A stretch of 64,000 nt of DNA, from the NCBI RefSeq assembly GCF_001425625.1, contig NZ_LMCP01000015.1:51206-115205 (forward strand), written 5' to 3'. The position numbers and the translations under genes were made by a program. Positions 47,030 to 54,996 of this stretch are shown one piece after another; within the stretch, counting starts at the first letter, position 1; each line of letters begins with the position of its first letter. This DNA is from Mesorhizobium sp. Root102 (lineage in GTDB: Bacteria > Pseudomonadota > Alphaproteobacteria > Rhizobiales > Rhizobiaceae). The notes below the pieces were generated by a model that worked only from the letters and a program-made list of their open reading frames with translations, was not told the origin of the DNA and made no database searches.

Positions 47030-48916
47030 ATGAAATTCCTCGGAAACAAAGCAACCGTGGTGCCGCTGATGGCGATCACGGCAACGCTCGCTTTCGGTGT
47101 GCCTCAGGCAGGCGCGCAGGGGCTCTTCGACATGCTTTTCGGCGGTGGCGTCAAGCGCCCGCCGCAAGGCGAGTTTCCGCCCCCGCCACCGAAACACAAG
47201 CCGAAGGCGCCGGCCAGTGGCGGCGGTGGCGGTGTGAGAATCAGCAGCCCGTCCTACTACACCTATAAGGCCGACCGGCTGGTTCGCGTCGACTTCTCGG
47301 CGTTGGCCGCGACACCAGAGCCGGCGGCACCGCAGGACGCGGCTTTCGTTCCGTCGGCCACGGGCGCCGCGTTTCGTGATGCGGTTGCCAGCTTGGGCGA
47401 CTACGAACTCTTCGCCGAGCCCGACATCGCCAAGGCGCTGATCGCCTATTACTCGGCCAATCCGGATTTCATCTGGGTGACCGGAACCAGCCTCAACAGC
47501 CGTGCGCAGGACGCGGTGCGCGTCCTTGGCGAGGCTTCAAGCTATGGCCTCACGCCGGCCGACTATACGGTCGAAGTGCCCGCCGCCGGTACATCGACGG
47601 CCGACGCCAACGCGCAACTGAAAGAGCTCGTCCGGTTCGAGATGGCGCTGTCGGCACGCGTGCTGCGCTATGCCCATGACGCCCAGAACGGCCGTGTCGA
47701 GCCCAACCGCATGACCGGCTACTATGATTTTCCGGCCAAGCCGCTCGACTTGCAAGGCGTGCTGAAGACACTGGCGCATACCCAGGAAGTGCGCACCTAT
47801 CTCGAGTCGCGGCATCCGCAGAATGCGGAATACCAGGCGCTGCGCGTCGAACTGGAATCGCTGCAGGCCAGTGCGGAAAACGAAATCGTCGTCGACCCCA
47901 AGCTGCTGCTGAAGCCGGGCGAAATCAGCCCCGAACTGCCGAAGCTGCTGACCCTGATCGCGCGCAATCTTGATGACGAGATGGGCGGCGCCTATGGCGA
48001 GGTCCTGTCGAGGCTGGCCACCAGCGAAGTCTATGACCCGCAACTGGTTCCAGTCGTCAAGGCCGTGCAGCAGAAGGCAGGCATGAAGGGCGACGGCGTC
48101 ATCGGGCCGCGCACCGTTGCGTCGCTGGCCGGCACATCCAAGGCCGACAAGCTGCTGAAGGTGGAAGTGGCGCTGGAAGAGCTGCGCTGGCTGCCCTCCG
48201 ATCTCGGGAGCCCGCGTGTCTTCATCAACCAGCCGGCGTTCACCGCTAGCTACATCGACAATGGCGAGGAGAAGCTGAAGACGCGTGTCGTCATAGGCCG
48301 GACCACCAATCAGACCGCTTTCTTCTTCAAGGAGATCAAGCAGGTCGATTTCCATCCCTATTGGGGCGTGCCGCAGTCGATCATCGTCAACGAGATGCTG
48401 CCCAGACTGCGCAACGATCCGGGCTATCTCGACCGGGCCGGCTATGAGGTGACCGATTCGCGCGGCAAGCGCATTCCTTCGTCGGCGGTCAACTGGGGCG
48501 CCTATGGCGCCAACATTCCTTACAGCGTGCGCCAGCAGCCGAGCGAGGCGAACGCGCTGGGCGAGCTGAAGATCCTGTTCCCCAACAAGCACGCGATCTA
48601 CATGCACGACACGCCGCAGAAATCATTCTTCCAGCGTGATATGCGCGCGCTCAGCCATGGCTGCGTGCGGCTGCAGGACCCGCGCGGCATGGCGGCCGCG
48701 GTGCTCGGCACCTCGGTGGACGACATCGCCGAGAAGCTGAAGCACGGCCACGCGACCGAGAATGTGACACGCACGATCCCGGTCTATGTCGCCTATTTTA
48801 CCGCCTGGCCCGACATGTCCGGCAAGGTCGAATATTTCGGCGACATCTACGACCGCGACTCACGGCTCAAGCAGGCCCTGGACGCCACGGAAGCGGTACG
48901 TTCGCCTTCGAGCTGA
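47030..48916 (+). CDS. L,D-transpeptidase, YcbB/LdtD type
   Basis: Predicted periplasmic peptidoglycan L,D-transpeptidase, 628 residues. A signal peptide at 1-31 ends in AGAQG, and a Pro-rich stretch follows (about 50-70). A scaffold domain spans about 90-330, a peptidoglycan-binding segment (VVKAVQQKAGMKGDGVIGPRTVASL) about 345-370, and the YkuD catalytic domain about 400-560, with the motif SHGCVRLQDP and catalytic Cys545. This matches the layout of YcbB. Together with the gene at 18267 the window encodes two L,D-transpeptidases, in line with the strong use of L,D-crosslinks by rhizobia. Confidence 0.92.
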   Translation: MKFLGNKATVVPLMAITATLAFGVPQAGAQGLFDMLFGGGVKRPPQGEFPPPPPKHKPKAPASGGGGGVRISSPSYYTYKADRLVRVDFSALAATPEPAAPQDAAFVPSATGAAFRDAVASLGDYELFAEPDIAKALIAYYSANPDFIWVTGTSLNSRAQDAVRVLGEASSYGLTPADYTVEVPAAGTSTADANAQLKELVRFEMALSARVLRYAHDAQNGRVEPNRMTGYYDFPAKPLDLQGVLKTLAHTQEVRTYLESRHPQNAEYQALRVELESLQASAENEIVVDPKLLLKPGEISPELPKLLTLIARNLDDEMGGAYGEVLSRLATSEVYDPQLVPVVKAVQQKAGMKGDGVIGPRTVASLAGTSKADKLLKVEVALEELRWLPSDLGSPRVFINQPAFTASYIDNGEEKLKTRVVIGRTTNQTAFFFKEIKQVDFHPYWGVPQSIIVNEMLPRLRNDPGYLDRAGYEVTDSRGKRIPSSAVNWGAYGANIPYSVRQQPSEANALGELKILFPNKHAIYMHDTPQKSFFQRDMRALSHGCVRLQDPRGMAAAVLGTSVDDIAEKLKHGHATENVTRTIPVYVAYFTAWPDMSGKVEYFGDIYDRDSRLKQALDATEAVRSPSS

Positions 48917-49004
48917 TTAAAGCGCTTCGCGTCGACGCGCTTTAAAGTCTTTGGTTTGCGCGTGTCGTTGTCCCAAAACCGCTGCGCACTTTTGGGCGAC
49001 ACGC
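48917..49004. repeat. dispersed palindromic repeat, copy C (double hairpin)
   Basis: First a 9-bp hairpin (TTAAAGCGC, 48917-48925, with GCGCTTTAA, 48937-48945). Then a longer palindrome at 48960-49004: GCGTGTCG/CGACACGC outside, CCCAAAA/TTTTGGG inside and CCGCTGCGCAC as loop. The inner part matches copies A, B and E. It sits between the convergent transpeptidase and membrane-protein genes and can act as a bidirectional transcript end. Confidence 0.75.
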
Positions 49005-49005
49005 A

Positions 49006-49488
49006 CTAGCGCTCCAACAGCGGCCGTTGAAAGCCGGCGTCTCGCCCGGCGATCAGCCAATAGATCAGCCCGGCGACAAGGCCGGCAGCGGCAATAATGC
49101 CGATGTCGGCCCAGCGTTCCGGATCCATATCCTCCGGCGCGCTTGGCCAGATCAGAGCGAAGCCGCCGACCGCGGCAGCGGCGCCGAAGACCATATGCAG
49201 CAGGAAGTTGCGCAACGAGAAGAACTCGGCGATCAGCGCGAAGATCAGCGTCTGCAGGGCGGTCACCACAATCGTCAGGAAATAGACGAACATGCCGAGC
49301 GGCGGCACCACCAGGACCGCGATCGGCGAAACGCCCATGACGTCGAAATAGTCGGGCGCGTTGGGCAAGGAACTGAGCGCGCCATAGATCGCCGCAACGG
49401 CGATCAGACCTGCCAGCACCGACACAAAGTAGCCGGCTAATATCATCAATATACGCTTCAGTATGTGCTTCGCAGTCGCCATGCCCAT
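49006..49488 (-). CDS. membrane protein of unknown function
   Basis: A 160-residue protein with four predicted helices (about 12-38, 52-75, 79-108 and 127-147). The loop APEDMDPERWADIG is acidic. ATG 49488 and ATG 49482 are both possible behind GGGGG. No conserved catalytic motif or known family is recognised. It is convergent with the L,D-transpeptidase gene, and its 3' end abuts repeat C. Confidence 0.7.
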   Translation of the reverse strand: MGMATAKHILKRILMILAGYFVSVLAGLIAVAAIYGALSSLPNAPDYFDVMGVSPIAVLVVPPLGMFVYFLTIVVTALQTLIFALIAEFFSLRNFLLHMVFGAAAAVGGFALIWPSAPEDMDPERWADIGIIAAAGLVAGLIYWLIAGRDAGFQRPLLER

Positions 49489-49635
49489 CCCCCAATGCGG
49501 CGTCTAGGCGACAGTCAGCCATCAAAGCGAGACTGACGCAAGGGGAGGTGCCCCTTGGCAAGTCGCGGGACACGAAGCGGGCTGGAGCGGCTCTCGTTTC
49601 ATGGAAACGCAGAACCGCTGCAGCTCTTGTTTGAG

Positions 49636-49680
49636 GCAATTCCGGACGGAACCGTCTTACACTTTTCCTGGACGTCCTTT
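49636..49680. repeat. dispersed palindromic repeat, degenerate copy D
   Basis: GCAATTCCGGACGGAACCG followed by TCTTACACTTTTCCTGGACGTCC matches copy A in order and spacing but with several changes. It lies 24 bases after the stop of the PepSY-like gene (minus strand), in a 215-base gap without genes. Confidence 0.55.
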
Positions 49681-49703
49681 AAACCCGTCGTCTGTGGGGA
49701 CCC

Positions 49704-49961
49704 CTATTTTGGCTCGGCCGTCACGGGATCGTAGGTGATCTCGACCTTCGCCTTGTCCGACGTGTAGTAGGTGACGGTGTAGGCGCCACTATCCCAGTCG
49801 ACCTCTTTCACATAGCGAAAGCCGTCGCGTCGCTCGACCTTGGCGATGATCTCCGACAATTTCTTGGCATTGGGCGGCGGCAACGGAGCATCGTCCGCGG
49901 CCAAAGCCGGCCCACCGGCGAGAAGAACGGCGACGCTGGTCGCCAGCAGAAATCTGGACAT
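49704..49961 (-). CDS. small secreted PepSY-like protein
   Basis: An 85-residue protein with a signal peptide at 1-21 (ending ALAAD). The mature part, LSEIIAKVERRDGFRYVKEVDWDSGAYTVTYYTSDKAKVEITYDPVT, has the PepSY pattern of a helix then paired strands. Such domains are thought to inhibit or modulate proteases, or bind metal; the role here is unknown. It stands alone in its transcript. Confidence 0.75.
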   Translation of the reverse strand: MSRFLLATSVAVLLAGGPALAADDAPLPPPNAKKLSEIIAKVERRDGFRYVKEVDWDSGAYTVTYYTSDKAKVEITYDPVTAEPK

Positions 49962-50104
49962 GGCTTTCCCTCAAGGTTTTGTCGGACAGAAACTCGCAGG
50001 CGTGCCGGTTTGTTCCGCAGCTGGAATGCATGACCCCGACGATGTCCCCAACTGATGTGGAGCGCATCACGCTTGCTACCTGCTCGAGGGGCCGCCCGCT
50101 TAAC

Positions 50105-50338
50105 TTACGCGGCGCGTCGTTGAGCGGGGTGGAGACCTGAACGGGTTCTACGAGGGTCGACGGCGGTCACGATGCCGTGGTGGTGATCGCAATAGACGCG
50201 GTCCGTCGAGGTTGGCCCGGCACAAAAACGATAGCCGCCGGGTACTGACCGGTCTTCGCTCACCGGGAAGCGGCACTGATAGAGGCCTAGCTGAATGAGG
50301 GGGACGTCTCTCGAAGTTAGTCTGATATTTTCACGCAT
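50105..50338 (-). CDS. small protein resembling the C-terminal tail of GcrA
   Basis: A 77-residue protein. The central pattern QLGLYQCRFPVSEDRSVPGGYRFCAG, then RVYCDHHHGI, puts three cysteines and histidines in the order C-R-x-P, F-C, Y-C-x-H-H. This resembles the C-terminal part of the alphaproteobacterial cell-cycle regulator GcrA, without its N-terminal DNA-binding part. It may bind a metal. The start codon is not preceded by a strong ribosome-binding site. A real gene is likely but not certain. Confidence 0.5.
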   Translation of the reverse strand: MRENIRLTSRDVPLIQLGLYQCRFPVSEDRSVPGGYRFCAGPTSTDRVYCDHHHGIVTAVDPRRTRSGLHPAQRRAA

Positions 50339-50683
50339 GGTTTTTCAGGTTCCTGGTTCATGGCCATTGCCGGCTGACGGCCGCTGTGCGGCCGCGTCAG
50401 GGCGAGCTTCTCTCGTCTTGGAGGGCTGTGGATCACAATATGGTGTTGGTCGCAGCGTCAATGAAGCCCGAGGCCCTGCTTTCGGAAGCCAATTGTTGCG
50501 ACTTAAGGCCACACATACCGTTGGGGTGGGGGTGGCTTGTGGGGCCCCCCAACGCGCTGTGCACTTTTCGGGAGCGAAACCATTTTGTCAGCAGACAGCG
50601 TGGTCGCGTCCCAGAGCATCTCTCCGAACCGTTGCGCCGGTGCTATGATGTGCCTGCATGATCAGACAGCAGGGATACGAGGC
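50339..50683. other. gap without a convincing gene
   Basis: This stretch contains two short GC palindromes and a fragment (GTGCACTTTTCGGGAGCGAAACC) that loosely recalls the loop of the dispersed repeats. An open frame of about 90 codons crosses it but has no motif, signal or good start. I see nothing else to annotate. Confidence 0.5.
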
Positions 50684-51040
50684 ATGCCCGAAGTCACCCG
50701 CCGTACACTTCTTGCGTTCACCGCCGCCGTAGCCTCGGTCGTTGAACCGACGTTTGCTGAGGCGGAAGGTGCCTCACCCGAATTGCGGGCGCTGATCGGA
50801 GCCCATGAAGCCACCTATGTCGGGCTTCACAGGGTTGTTCATCAAGCGGGCAGCAGCAGCCACGAACGCAAGAGGGCAGACCGGATTGAACAGGAAGCAT
50901 TGCTGGCCATCTGCTCCTATCCCGCGATCAGCCGAGGCGACCGACGGGCCAAGGCCGATTACCTGTTGACCGTTGAGGCTCGGGGTGAACTCGACCTGGA
51001 AGAGCACATGCAGGCCATCCTGCACTCGATGAAGCGCTGA
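50684..51040 (+). CDS. hypothetical protein with a possible Tat-like signal
   Basis: A 118-residue protein, start ATG 50684 (MPEVTRRTLLAFTAAVASVVEPTFAEA). The twin arginine followed by a hydrophobic stretch suggests a Tat or Sec export signal at 1-26. The rest is helical and charged (GAHEATYVGLHRVVHQAG, RADRIEQEALLAICSYP), with no catalytic motif that I know. Small proteins of this layout recur in Mesorhizobium accessory regions. The function is unknown. Confidence 0.6.
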   Translation: MPEVTRRTLLAFTAAVASVVEPTFAEAEGASPELRALIGAHEATYVGLHRVVHQAGSSSHERKRADRIEQEALLAICSYPAISRGDRRAKADYLLTVEARGELDLEEHMQAILHSMKR

Positions 51041-51085
51041 TCGCGGCTCGACCGGCGCAGAGCTTGGACCCATCAACAGGAGTTC

Positions 51086-51388
51086 ATGCGCGGACTCCAG
51101 GCTATCTCGCCACCTTCCATTACTGCGACTACGCATCAGTGGCTAACGTGCGAAGCGGTCAGCGACCTGGCGGGCAAATGGGAGGTGAGGCTCGATGAAG
51201 CCCCATCCCGTGTGCAGCAAGCCAGGGCGCTGGAACCGGAACGCTACACGGTCTGTTGCGCCGACGACCGTATCGAGGTTTCGTTCTGGGATCTCGAGCA
51301 GATGACGGTGCGGCGCGGCTCCAACGTCTGCCAGTTCCAGAGCTACGGTTCTTGCTTTCTTACCGCTGCGGGATGGGCAGCAGATTAG
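51086..51388 (+). CDS. short hypothetical protein
   Basis: A 100-residue frame with four cysteines, including CCADDRIEVSFWDLEQMTV. It starts 45 bases after the preceding gene on the same strand. No signal peptide, family or ribosome-binding site is clear, and base use is not strongly coding. It is listed as possible only. Confidence 0.3.
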   Translation: MRGLQAISPPSITATTHQWLTCEAVSDLAGKWEVRLDEAPSRVQQARALEPERYTVCCADDRIEVSFWDLEQMTVRRGSNVCQFQSYGSCFLTAAGWAAD

Positions 51389-51413
51389 CCTTCCGCGCTG
51401 CAAAAACGAGCAC

Positions 51414-51893
51414 TCACACGGTCAAAAAAGGTATATGAAAGGCTTTTCGTTCATAATTCAGTTCGCGAAAAGCGATTCTCAGGCTGGCGGCTTTGGATTT
51501 AATTTCTACCACTCTTGCCGGATCAGCCGCGCGATCTTTGACGTCAAAATTGTCGCCTGTTGCAGCCTGACGAAAATTAAGAAAAGCGCTATCAATCCTC
51601 ATCTTCGAATTATGGACGCGCGAGGTCACAAAATTCGCAAAAACGTTGATGTCGTGCAAAGAGCTAATTGTGCTGTCGACTTCTGGAGATAGCGGATCAC
51701 CGGGTTGCATCCATACGGAAGACGCCTTGGAAACGCACTCTGCGGTCATCTGTTCAAGTTCGGCTAGGGTGGCATCTATCATCTGCGTGTTGGCGGTAAA
51801 GCGCTGTTGAATCGCCAGCCCAGCGAGGCCGACTAACCCCGACGCGATGCCACCAAGCACCGAGATGAAAAAGGTCTCAGCGCCGTCCGCCAT
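51414..51893 (-). CDS. membrane-anchored hypothetical protein of the STAS/GHKL cassette
   Basis: A 159-residue protein with one N-terminal membrane helix (about 8-28, FISVLGGIASGLVGLAGLAIQQ) and a helical cytoplasmic part, probably a coiled coil at about 30-55. No known domain is seen. It overlaps the DUF4325 gene by 17 bases (51877-51893), and its codon use is AT-richer than the housekeeping genes around. Coupling to the two upstream genes suggests that it belongs to the same system, perhaps as output or membrane anchor. Confidence 0.65.
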   Translation of the reverse strand: MADGAETFFISVLGGIASGLVGLAGLAIQQRFTANTQMIDATLAELEQMTAECVSKASSVWMQPGDPLSPEVDSTISSLHDINVFANFVTSRVHNSKMRIDSAFLNFRQAATGDNFDVKDRAADPARVVEIKSKAASLRIAFRELNYERKAFHIPFLTV

Positions 51894-52230
51894 CGCTTGC
51901 TTTGCTGACGTGAAAATTGATGTCAGAAATGTATATGGAAAAGTCGGGTGACGCTCTGAGTGTTATGCGTCGCTGAAATTCTTCCCGCGACCACTTCATC
52001 TCCCGTACCAACCCGCCGAATGCCTCCTCTAAAAAGGAGGACGGGTAGCCACGCGTACCGTCCATCTCTATTGTGAGATGATCGTTCTCGGCCAAGGCCG
52101 GAATGAGAACTTCCTCTCTAAATTTCTGCCCAGAAGCGGGCCCATCGGTGTAATATCTGCCACCAGGCGTTCTGGAGAATTCATTGAGAATGTTGATCGT
52201 CCGCACACGGTTCCTCTGCGCAACGGTCAT
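51877..52230 (-). CDS. STAS-like DUF4325 protein
   Basis: A 117-residue protein. The start at ATG 52230 makes an ATGA overlap with the ATPase stop; GTG 52245 is a longer alternative. The family pattern is TPGGRYYTDGPASGQKFREEVLIPAL, then HLTIEMDGTRGYPSSFLEEAFGGLVREM, which matches the strand-helix order of STAS-like DUF4325 domains. These are found next to, or fused with, GHKL-type ATPases, which suggests partner switching (antagonist and kinase), but I know of no biochemical proof. It lies between the ATPase and a membrane protein. Confidence 0.75.
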   Translation of the reverse strand: MTVAQRNRVRTINILNEFSRTPGGRYYTDGPASGQKFREEVLIPALAENDHLTIEMDGTRGYPSSFLEEAFGGLVREMKWSREEFQRRITLRASPDFSIYISDINFHVSKASDGGRR

Positions 52231-53354
52231 TTCGAGATACTCCACTCAATCAGCGTGCCGCCCAAGGCGACCCTATGGTTCGTGGCCGTGATAACACCGC
52301 GCACGCTATCATATATCGCTTCGCCAGTCCCGCTGATAATTCTCAGGTAGCCGCGATGATGGTCTAAAATCCTCATCATTGTGGGTAGGCCGTTACCGCG
52401 ACCTTGCAATGTCGTTCTCGTCCGCCCGTATTCCATCGCTGCCTGAATCATTTGAGCATCGTCTGTCGTTCCGCCAATTGCCGCCAGCGCCCCACGAATG
52501 CCTTCCCATATCGTCGCTCGTGGCAAGGTGCGTGGAATGCCGACGCCCATGTCATACACCGCTGCCGTCAGCGATTTCGAAGCGCGGTCGTATGAGCCAG
52601 ACATAAACCAAGTCCCAGGCGCAACGCCAAACCATTCGTCCGGTTCCAAATAGGCGTGTTGCTTCGAGTTTTTCAGGGCCTCAATGAGCCCGTCGTAGAT
52701 GAAATTGTCAGCGTTTATCGGGCCCGAAATTTCGGCCAGATGCTCTAACAGGTCGTCACATTTGGCGCCGATAACGTCTGTGTCGCTGCGGTACTTCAGG
52801 ATTTGAACTGGATGGCTGGCCGGGAGGTCGACAGGTGCGGGTCTGTCAGGCGTATCCAGAAAATCGAACAGTCCAAGACTGCGGAACAAATAAGCAATTT
52901 CAGGTCGCCAAAGCCTATCGCGCACAATTTTAAGCCTTCGTCCAACAAACTGCTGCCAGCGATACAACTCCGCCGCCAGAACGAGCGATGCCCCTGGCGA
53001 CGCATGCTGGAAAGCCTCGAAATCAACGCCTCTGGGAAGTTCAGACGGGATTTTGTCACGGTAAATCTGAAAGCGAAGGTGAGCAAAAAATGAAGCTACT
53101 TCTTCGTAGTTTTCTCGAAGCGAAAAATTTGCAGGAGGCTGAATGTAAAGATATGATTTACGTCGACTCCCTCTTTTGATCTTCATTTCAGGCGGAGCAA
53201 CGTCAGCGGGAGGCTGTGGCAGCCTCGGCTTGGCGTCATAAGTCTTTCCAACAACTGGGGTAGGAACATGAAAGTGGCGAGCCTGTTGGCGCCTCCTTTC
53301 ATTGGCTGCTCTCAAATAATGCCAGTTCTTCCATGCAAGATTGGGCCTTTTCAC
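52227..53354 (-). CDS. STAS-like plus GHKL ATPase protein
   Basis: A 375-residue protein. The first about 70 residues are basic and Pro-rich. Residues 85-165 hold a STAS-like stretch (GVDFEAFQHASPGASLVLAAELYRWQ). Residues 210-375 form a GHKL ATPase with N-box Glu225/Asn229 (DGLIEALKNSKQHA), G1 box Asp268-x-Gly-x-Gly (YDMGVGIP) and G2 box GRGNGL at 318-323. There is no H-box, so it is not an ordinary sensor kinase. It is the first gene of a three-gene run with overlapping ends, and its start lies about 320 bases from tRNA-Val. GC content is lower than in the flanks. The function is unknown. Confidence 0.75.
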   Translation of the reverse strand: MKRPNLAWKNWHYLRAANERRRQQARHFHVPTPVVGKTYDAKPRLPQPPADVAPPEMKIKRGSRRKSYLYIQPPANFSLRENYEEVASFFAHLRFQIYRDKIPSELPRGVDFEAFQHASPGASLVLAAELYRWQQFVGRRLKIVRDRLWRPEIAYLFRSLGLFDFLDTPDRPAPVDLPASHPVQILKYRSDTDVIGAKCDDLLEHLAEISGPINADNFIYDGLIEALKNSKQHAYLEPDEWFGVAPGTWFMSGSYDRASKSLTAAVYDMGVGIPRTLPRATIWEGIRGALAAIGGTTDDAQMIQAAMEYGRTRTTLQGRGNGLPTMMRILDHHRGYLRIISGTGEAIYDSVRGVITATNHRVALGGTLIEWSISK

Positions 53355-53676
53355 TCAACGGCACCTCCCGATGCAGCGTTGGGGGCAGATAGTCGTCCAA
53401 GTCAAGCCCTCGCTACGCAGCCCGCGGCTGGCAAGTCGTGGACGGCAGTACAATACTAGAGACCTCGAGGACGAGGAAGGCGCGTTTCAATTCCGGGTGG
53501 ATCGAGGTGCGCGTGTTAGGCCGCGAACGGCTCGGGAACAGATTCCCCGGATTTTCCCGAATGCCGGGCCGAGTTCCGCTTGCGTTCGTCGGGTGATGCC
53601 GAGCAGCTTTATGCAATTTCGTTCGCGAAGTTTACGCGAAAACGGCGCAAAACATGGCCTTATTGTGCATTGGGAA
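53355..53676. other. gap between the STAS/GHKL cassette and tRNA-Val
   Basis: No gene is convincing here. Open frames on both strands lack motifs, and the one entering the tRNA yields the peptide that tRNA genes commonly produce in translation. I looked for a repeat of the tRNA 3' end that would mark an attachment site and found none in 50-53.7 kb. Confidence 0.5.
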
Positions 53677-53751
53677 TGGTGGGCGATGCAGGGATTGAAC
53701 CTGCGACCCCACCCGTGTGAAGGGTGTGCTCTCCCGCTGAGCTAATCGCCC
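53677..53751 (-). tRNA. tRNA-Val (anticodon CAC)
   Basis: On the minus strand the acceptor stem GGGCGAT/ATCGCCC, D-arm GCTC/GAGC, anticodon stem CACCC/GGGTG with loop TTCACAC (anticodon CAC, codon GTG) and T-arm GCAGG-TTCAATC-CCTGC fold normally. Discriminator A and CCA are encoded (53680-53677). The gene is 75 bases with CCA. Confidence 0.95.
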
Positions 53752-53922
53752 GCTCGTTGCCCAAAGGCCAAGCGAGCCGCGATATAAGGGAGGCAGGTGC
53801 GGGAAGTCAAGGCGGTGTCGGGCGTTCTGACAAGGTCGATTTATGGCCCCCTCGGGCCTGTCTCCGACAAGACGCCCGTCGCTTCCCCAGGGCAATCGCA
53901 TATGGATTCTTGCGAAGAAGGA

Positions 53923-54063
53923 CCCCCGCCCTAACCCTCCCCACAAGGGGGAGAGAAGCTGCCGCGTGCTCTTCATCTTTGCGGTCAAAACGTCGGCAAT
54001 TTTGCTGAGATCAGCGCCGACGGGATCTCCCTCCCCCTTGTGGGGAGGGGTTAGGGGTGGGGG
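53923..54063. repeat. MITE-like element with long inverted ends
   Basis: A 31-base arm at 53923-53953 (beginning CCCCCGCCCTAACCC) is mirrored by 54031-54063 (ending GGGGTTAGGGGTGGGGG) with only single-base insertions and one substitution. The centre of about 77 bases has no gene. It sits in the 365-base gap between tRNA-Val and gph. The arm CTCCCCCTTGTGGGGAGGG is, as I recall, a frequent intergenic repeat in rhizobial genomes. Confidence 0.7.
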
Positions 54064-54116
54064 TATTTGTAGGGCGCACGCCTTTGCCCTTTGCGATTGC
54101 CTTGGCCGCTTCCCCC

Positions 54117-54800
54117 TCACTGTCCCGCAGCGGCGATCAGCCTCTGCGCCAGATCGAGCGTCAGCGCGTCGAAATGCGAGATCACCGCCGAAGGTTCGAA
54201 CTCGCGCACATGGCGGTCGGTGTAGCCGAAATCGACCGCCACCACCGGAATGCCGGCGGCCTTGGCGGTGTCGATGTCGGTTTGCGAATCGCCGACCATC
54301 AGCGCGCGATGCGCGTCGCCGCCGGCCAGCTTGATGGTCTCGGTCAGATGGCGCGGATCGGGCTTGCGGAAGGCGAACGTGTCCTGCCCGGCGATGGCCG
54401 CGAAATGCCTGGTCAGGCCGAGCGCCTCGATCAGCGCCAGCGAGTTGGCTTCGTATTTGTTGGTGCAGATGGCCAGGAGATAGCCGGCCTCCTCGAAGCG
54501 CGCGATCGCCTCGACGACACCGGGGTAGGGGCGCGATTTGCCGGGGATGTTGATTGTGTAGTGGTCGAGGAACAGTTTCAGCAGCCGGTCGTGCTCCGCG
54601 ACATCGAGCGATCGCTGCTGGGCCGCATGCGCCCGCTCGATCATCACCCGGCCGCCGTGACCGACAAAGCGCCTGAAACCGGCCTCGTCGACCGCCGCGA
54701 GCGCGCTGGCGGCAAGGCTGTGGTTCAAGCTGTCGAGCAGGTCCGGCGCTGTATCGATCAGCGTACCGTCGAGGTCGAACACGATGATCGGTCGGGTCAT
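54117..54800 (-). CDS. gph: phosphoglycolate phosphatase (HAD family)
   Basis: HAD-superfamily phosphatase, 227 residues from ATG 54800. Motif I is VFDLDGTLIDTAPDLLDSLN with the nucleophilic aspartate, motif II is in LLAICTNKYEANS, and motif III/IV is HRALMVGDSQTDIDTAKAAGIP. It removes phosphoglycolate made by DNA repair or photorespiration-type reactions. The fold also covers other sugar phosphatases, so the substrate is by similarity. Confidence 0.88.
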   Translation of the reverse strand: MTRPIIVFDLDGTLIDTAPDLLDSLNHSLAASALAAVDEAGFRRFVGHGGRVMIERAHAAQQRSLDVAEHDRLLKLFLDHYTINIPGKSRPYPGVVEAIARFEEAGYLLAICTNKYEANSLALIEALGLTRHFAAIAGQDTFAFRKPDPRHLTETIKLAGGDAHRALMVGDSQTDIDTAKAAGIPVVAVDFGYTDRHVREFEPSAVISHFDALTLDLAQRLIAAAGQ

Positions 54801-54943
54801 GGTCTGTCCTGCGCAGATTTGTATAAGGGGGAGGCGATAAAGGCTGCGACGCGTCAAGGCAAGCGGGCTGGGGCAAGCCGGCCTGGCAAAGCTCGCTCAG
54901 GCAGGTCCAAGAGCCGGGCATTTCGCGGCGAACTTCCAGACAT

Positions 54944-54990
54944 GAAAAACCCGCCAAGGCGGCGGGTCGTTGGCGCAAATCAGCACCATG
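54944..54990 (-). ncRNA. candidate small RNA (possibly suhB/MmgR, alpha-r8 type)
   Basis: On the minus strand a promoter (54997-55025) is followed by TTCCCATGGTGCTGATTTGCG and then an intrinsic terminator: stem ACCCGCC/GGCGGGT (arms 54948-54954 and 54960-54966) and TTTTT. There is no open frame. The TGGTGCTGATTTG core and the CCCGCC terminator resemble my recollection of the rhizobial MmgR/suhB RNA, but I could not compare them. The predicted start near 54990 gives a short RNA of about 50 bases; a start further upstream is possible. Confidence 0.55.
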
Positions 54991-54996
54991 GGAAAA

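Noticed and set aside
50386-50661. About 91-codon plus-strand frame before the hypothetical gene at 50684
   Set aside because: Several overlapping frames compete, none has a good start, and the sequence has short palindromes typical of non-coding DNA.
50774-51136. 120-codon minus-strand frame opposite the gene at 50684
   Set aside because: The plus-strand gene has a signal-like N-terminus and a better start; the minus frame has neither.
53341-53745. Plus-strand open frame ending inside tRNA-Val
   Set aside because: Its C-terminal MQGLNLRPHPCEGCALPLS peptide is the usual translation product of a tRNA complement, and the rest has no motif.
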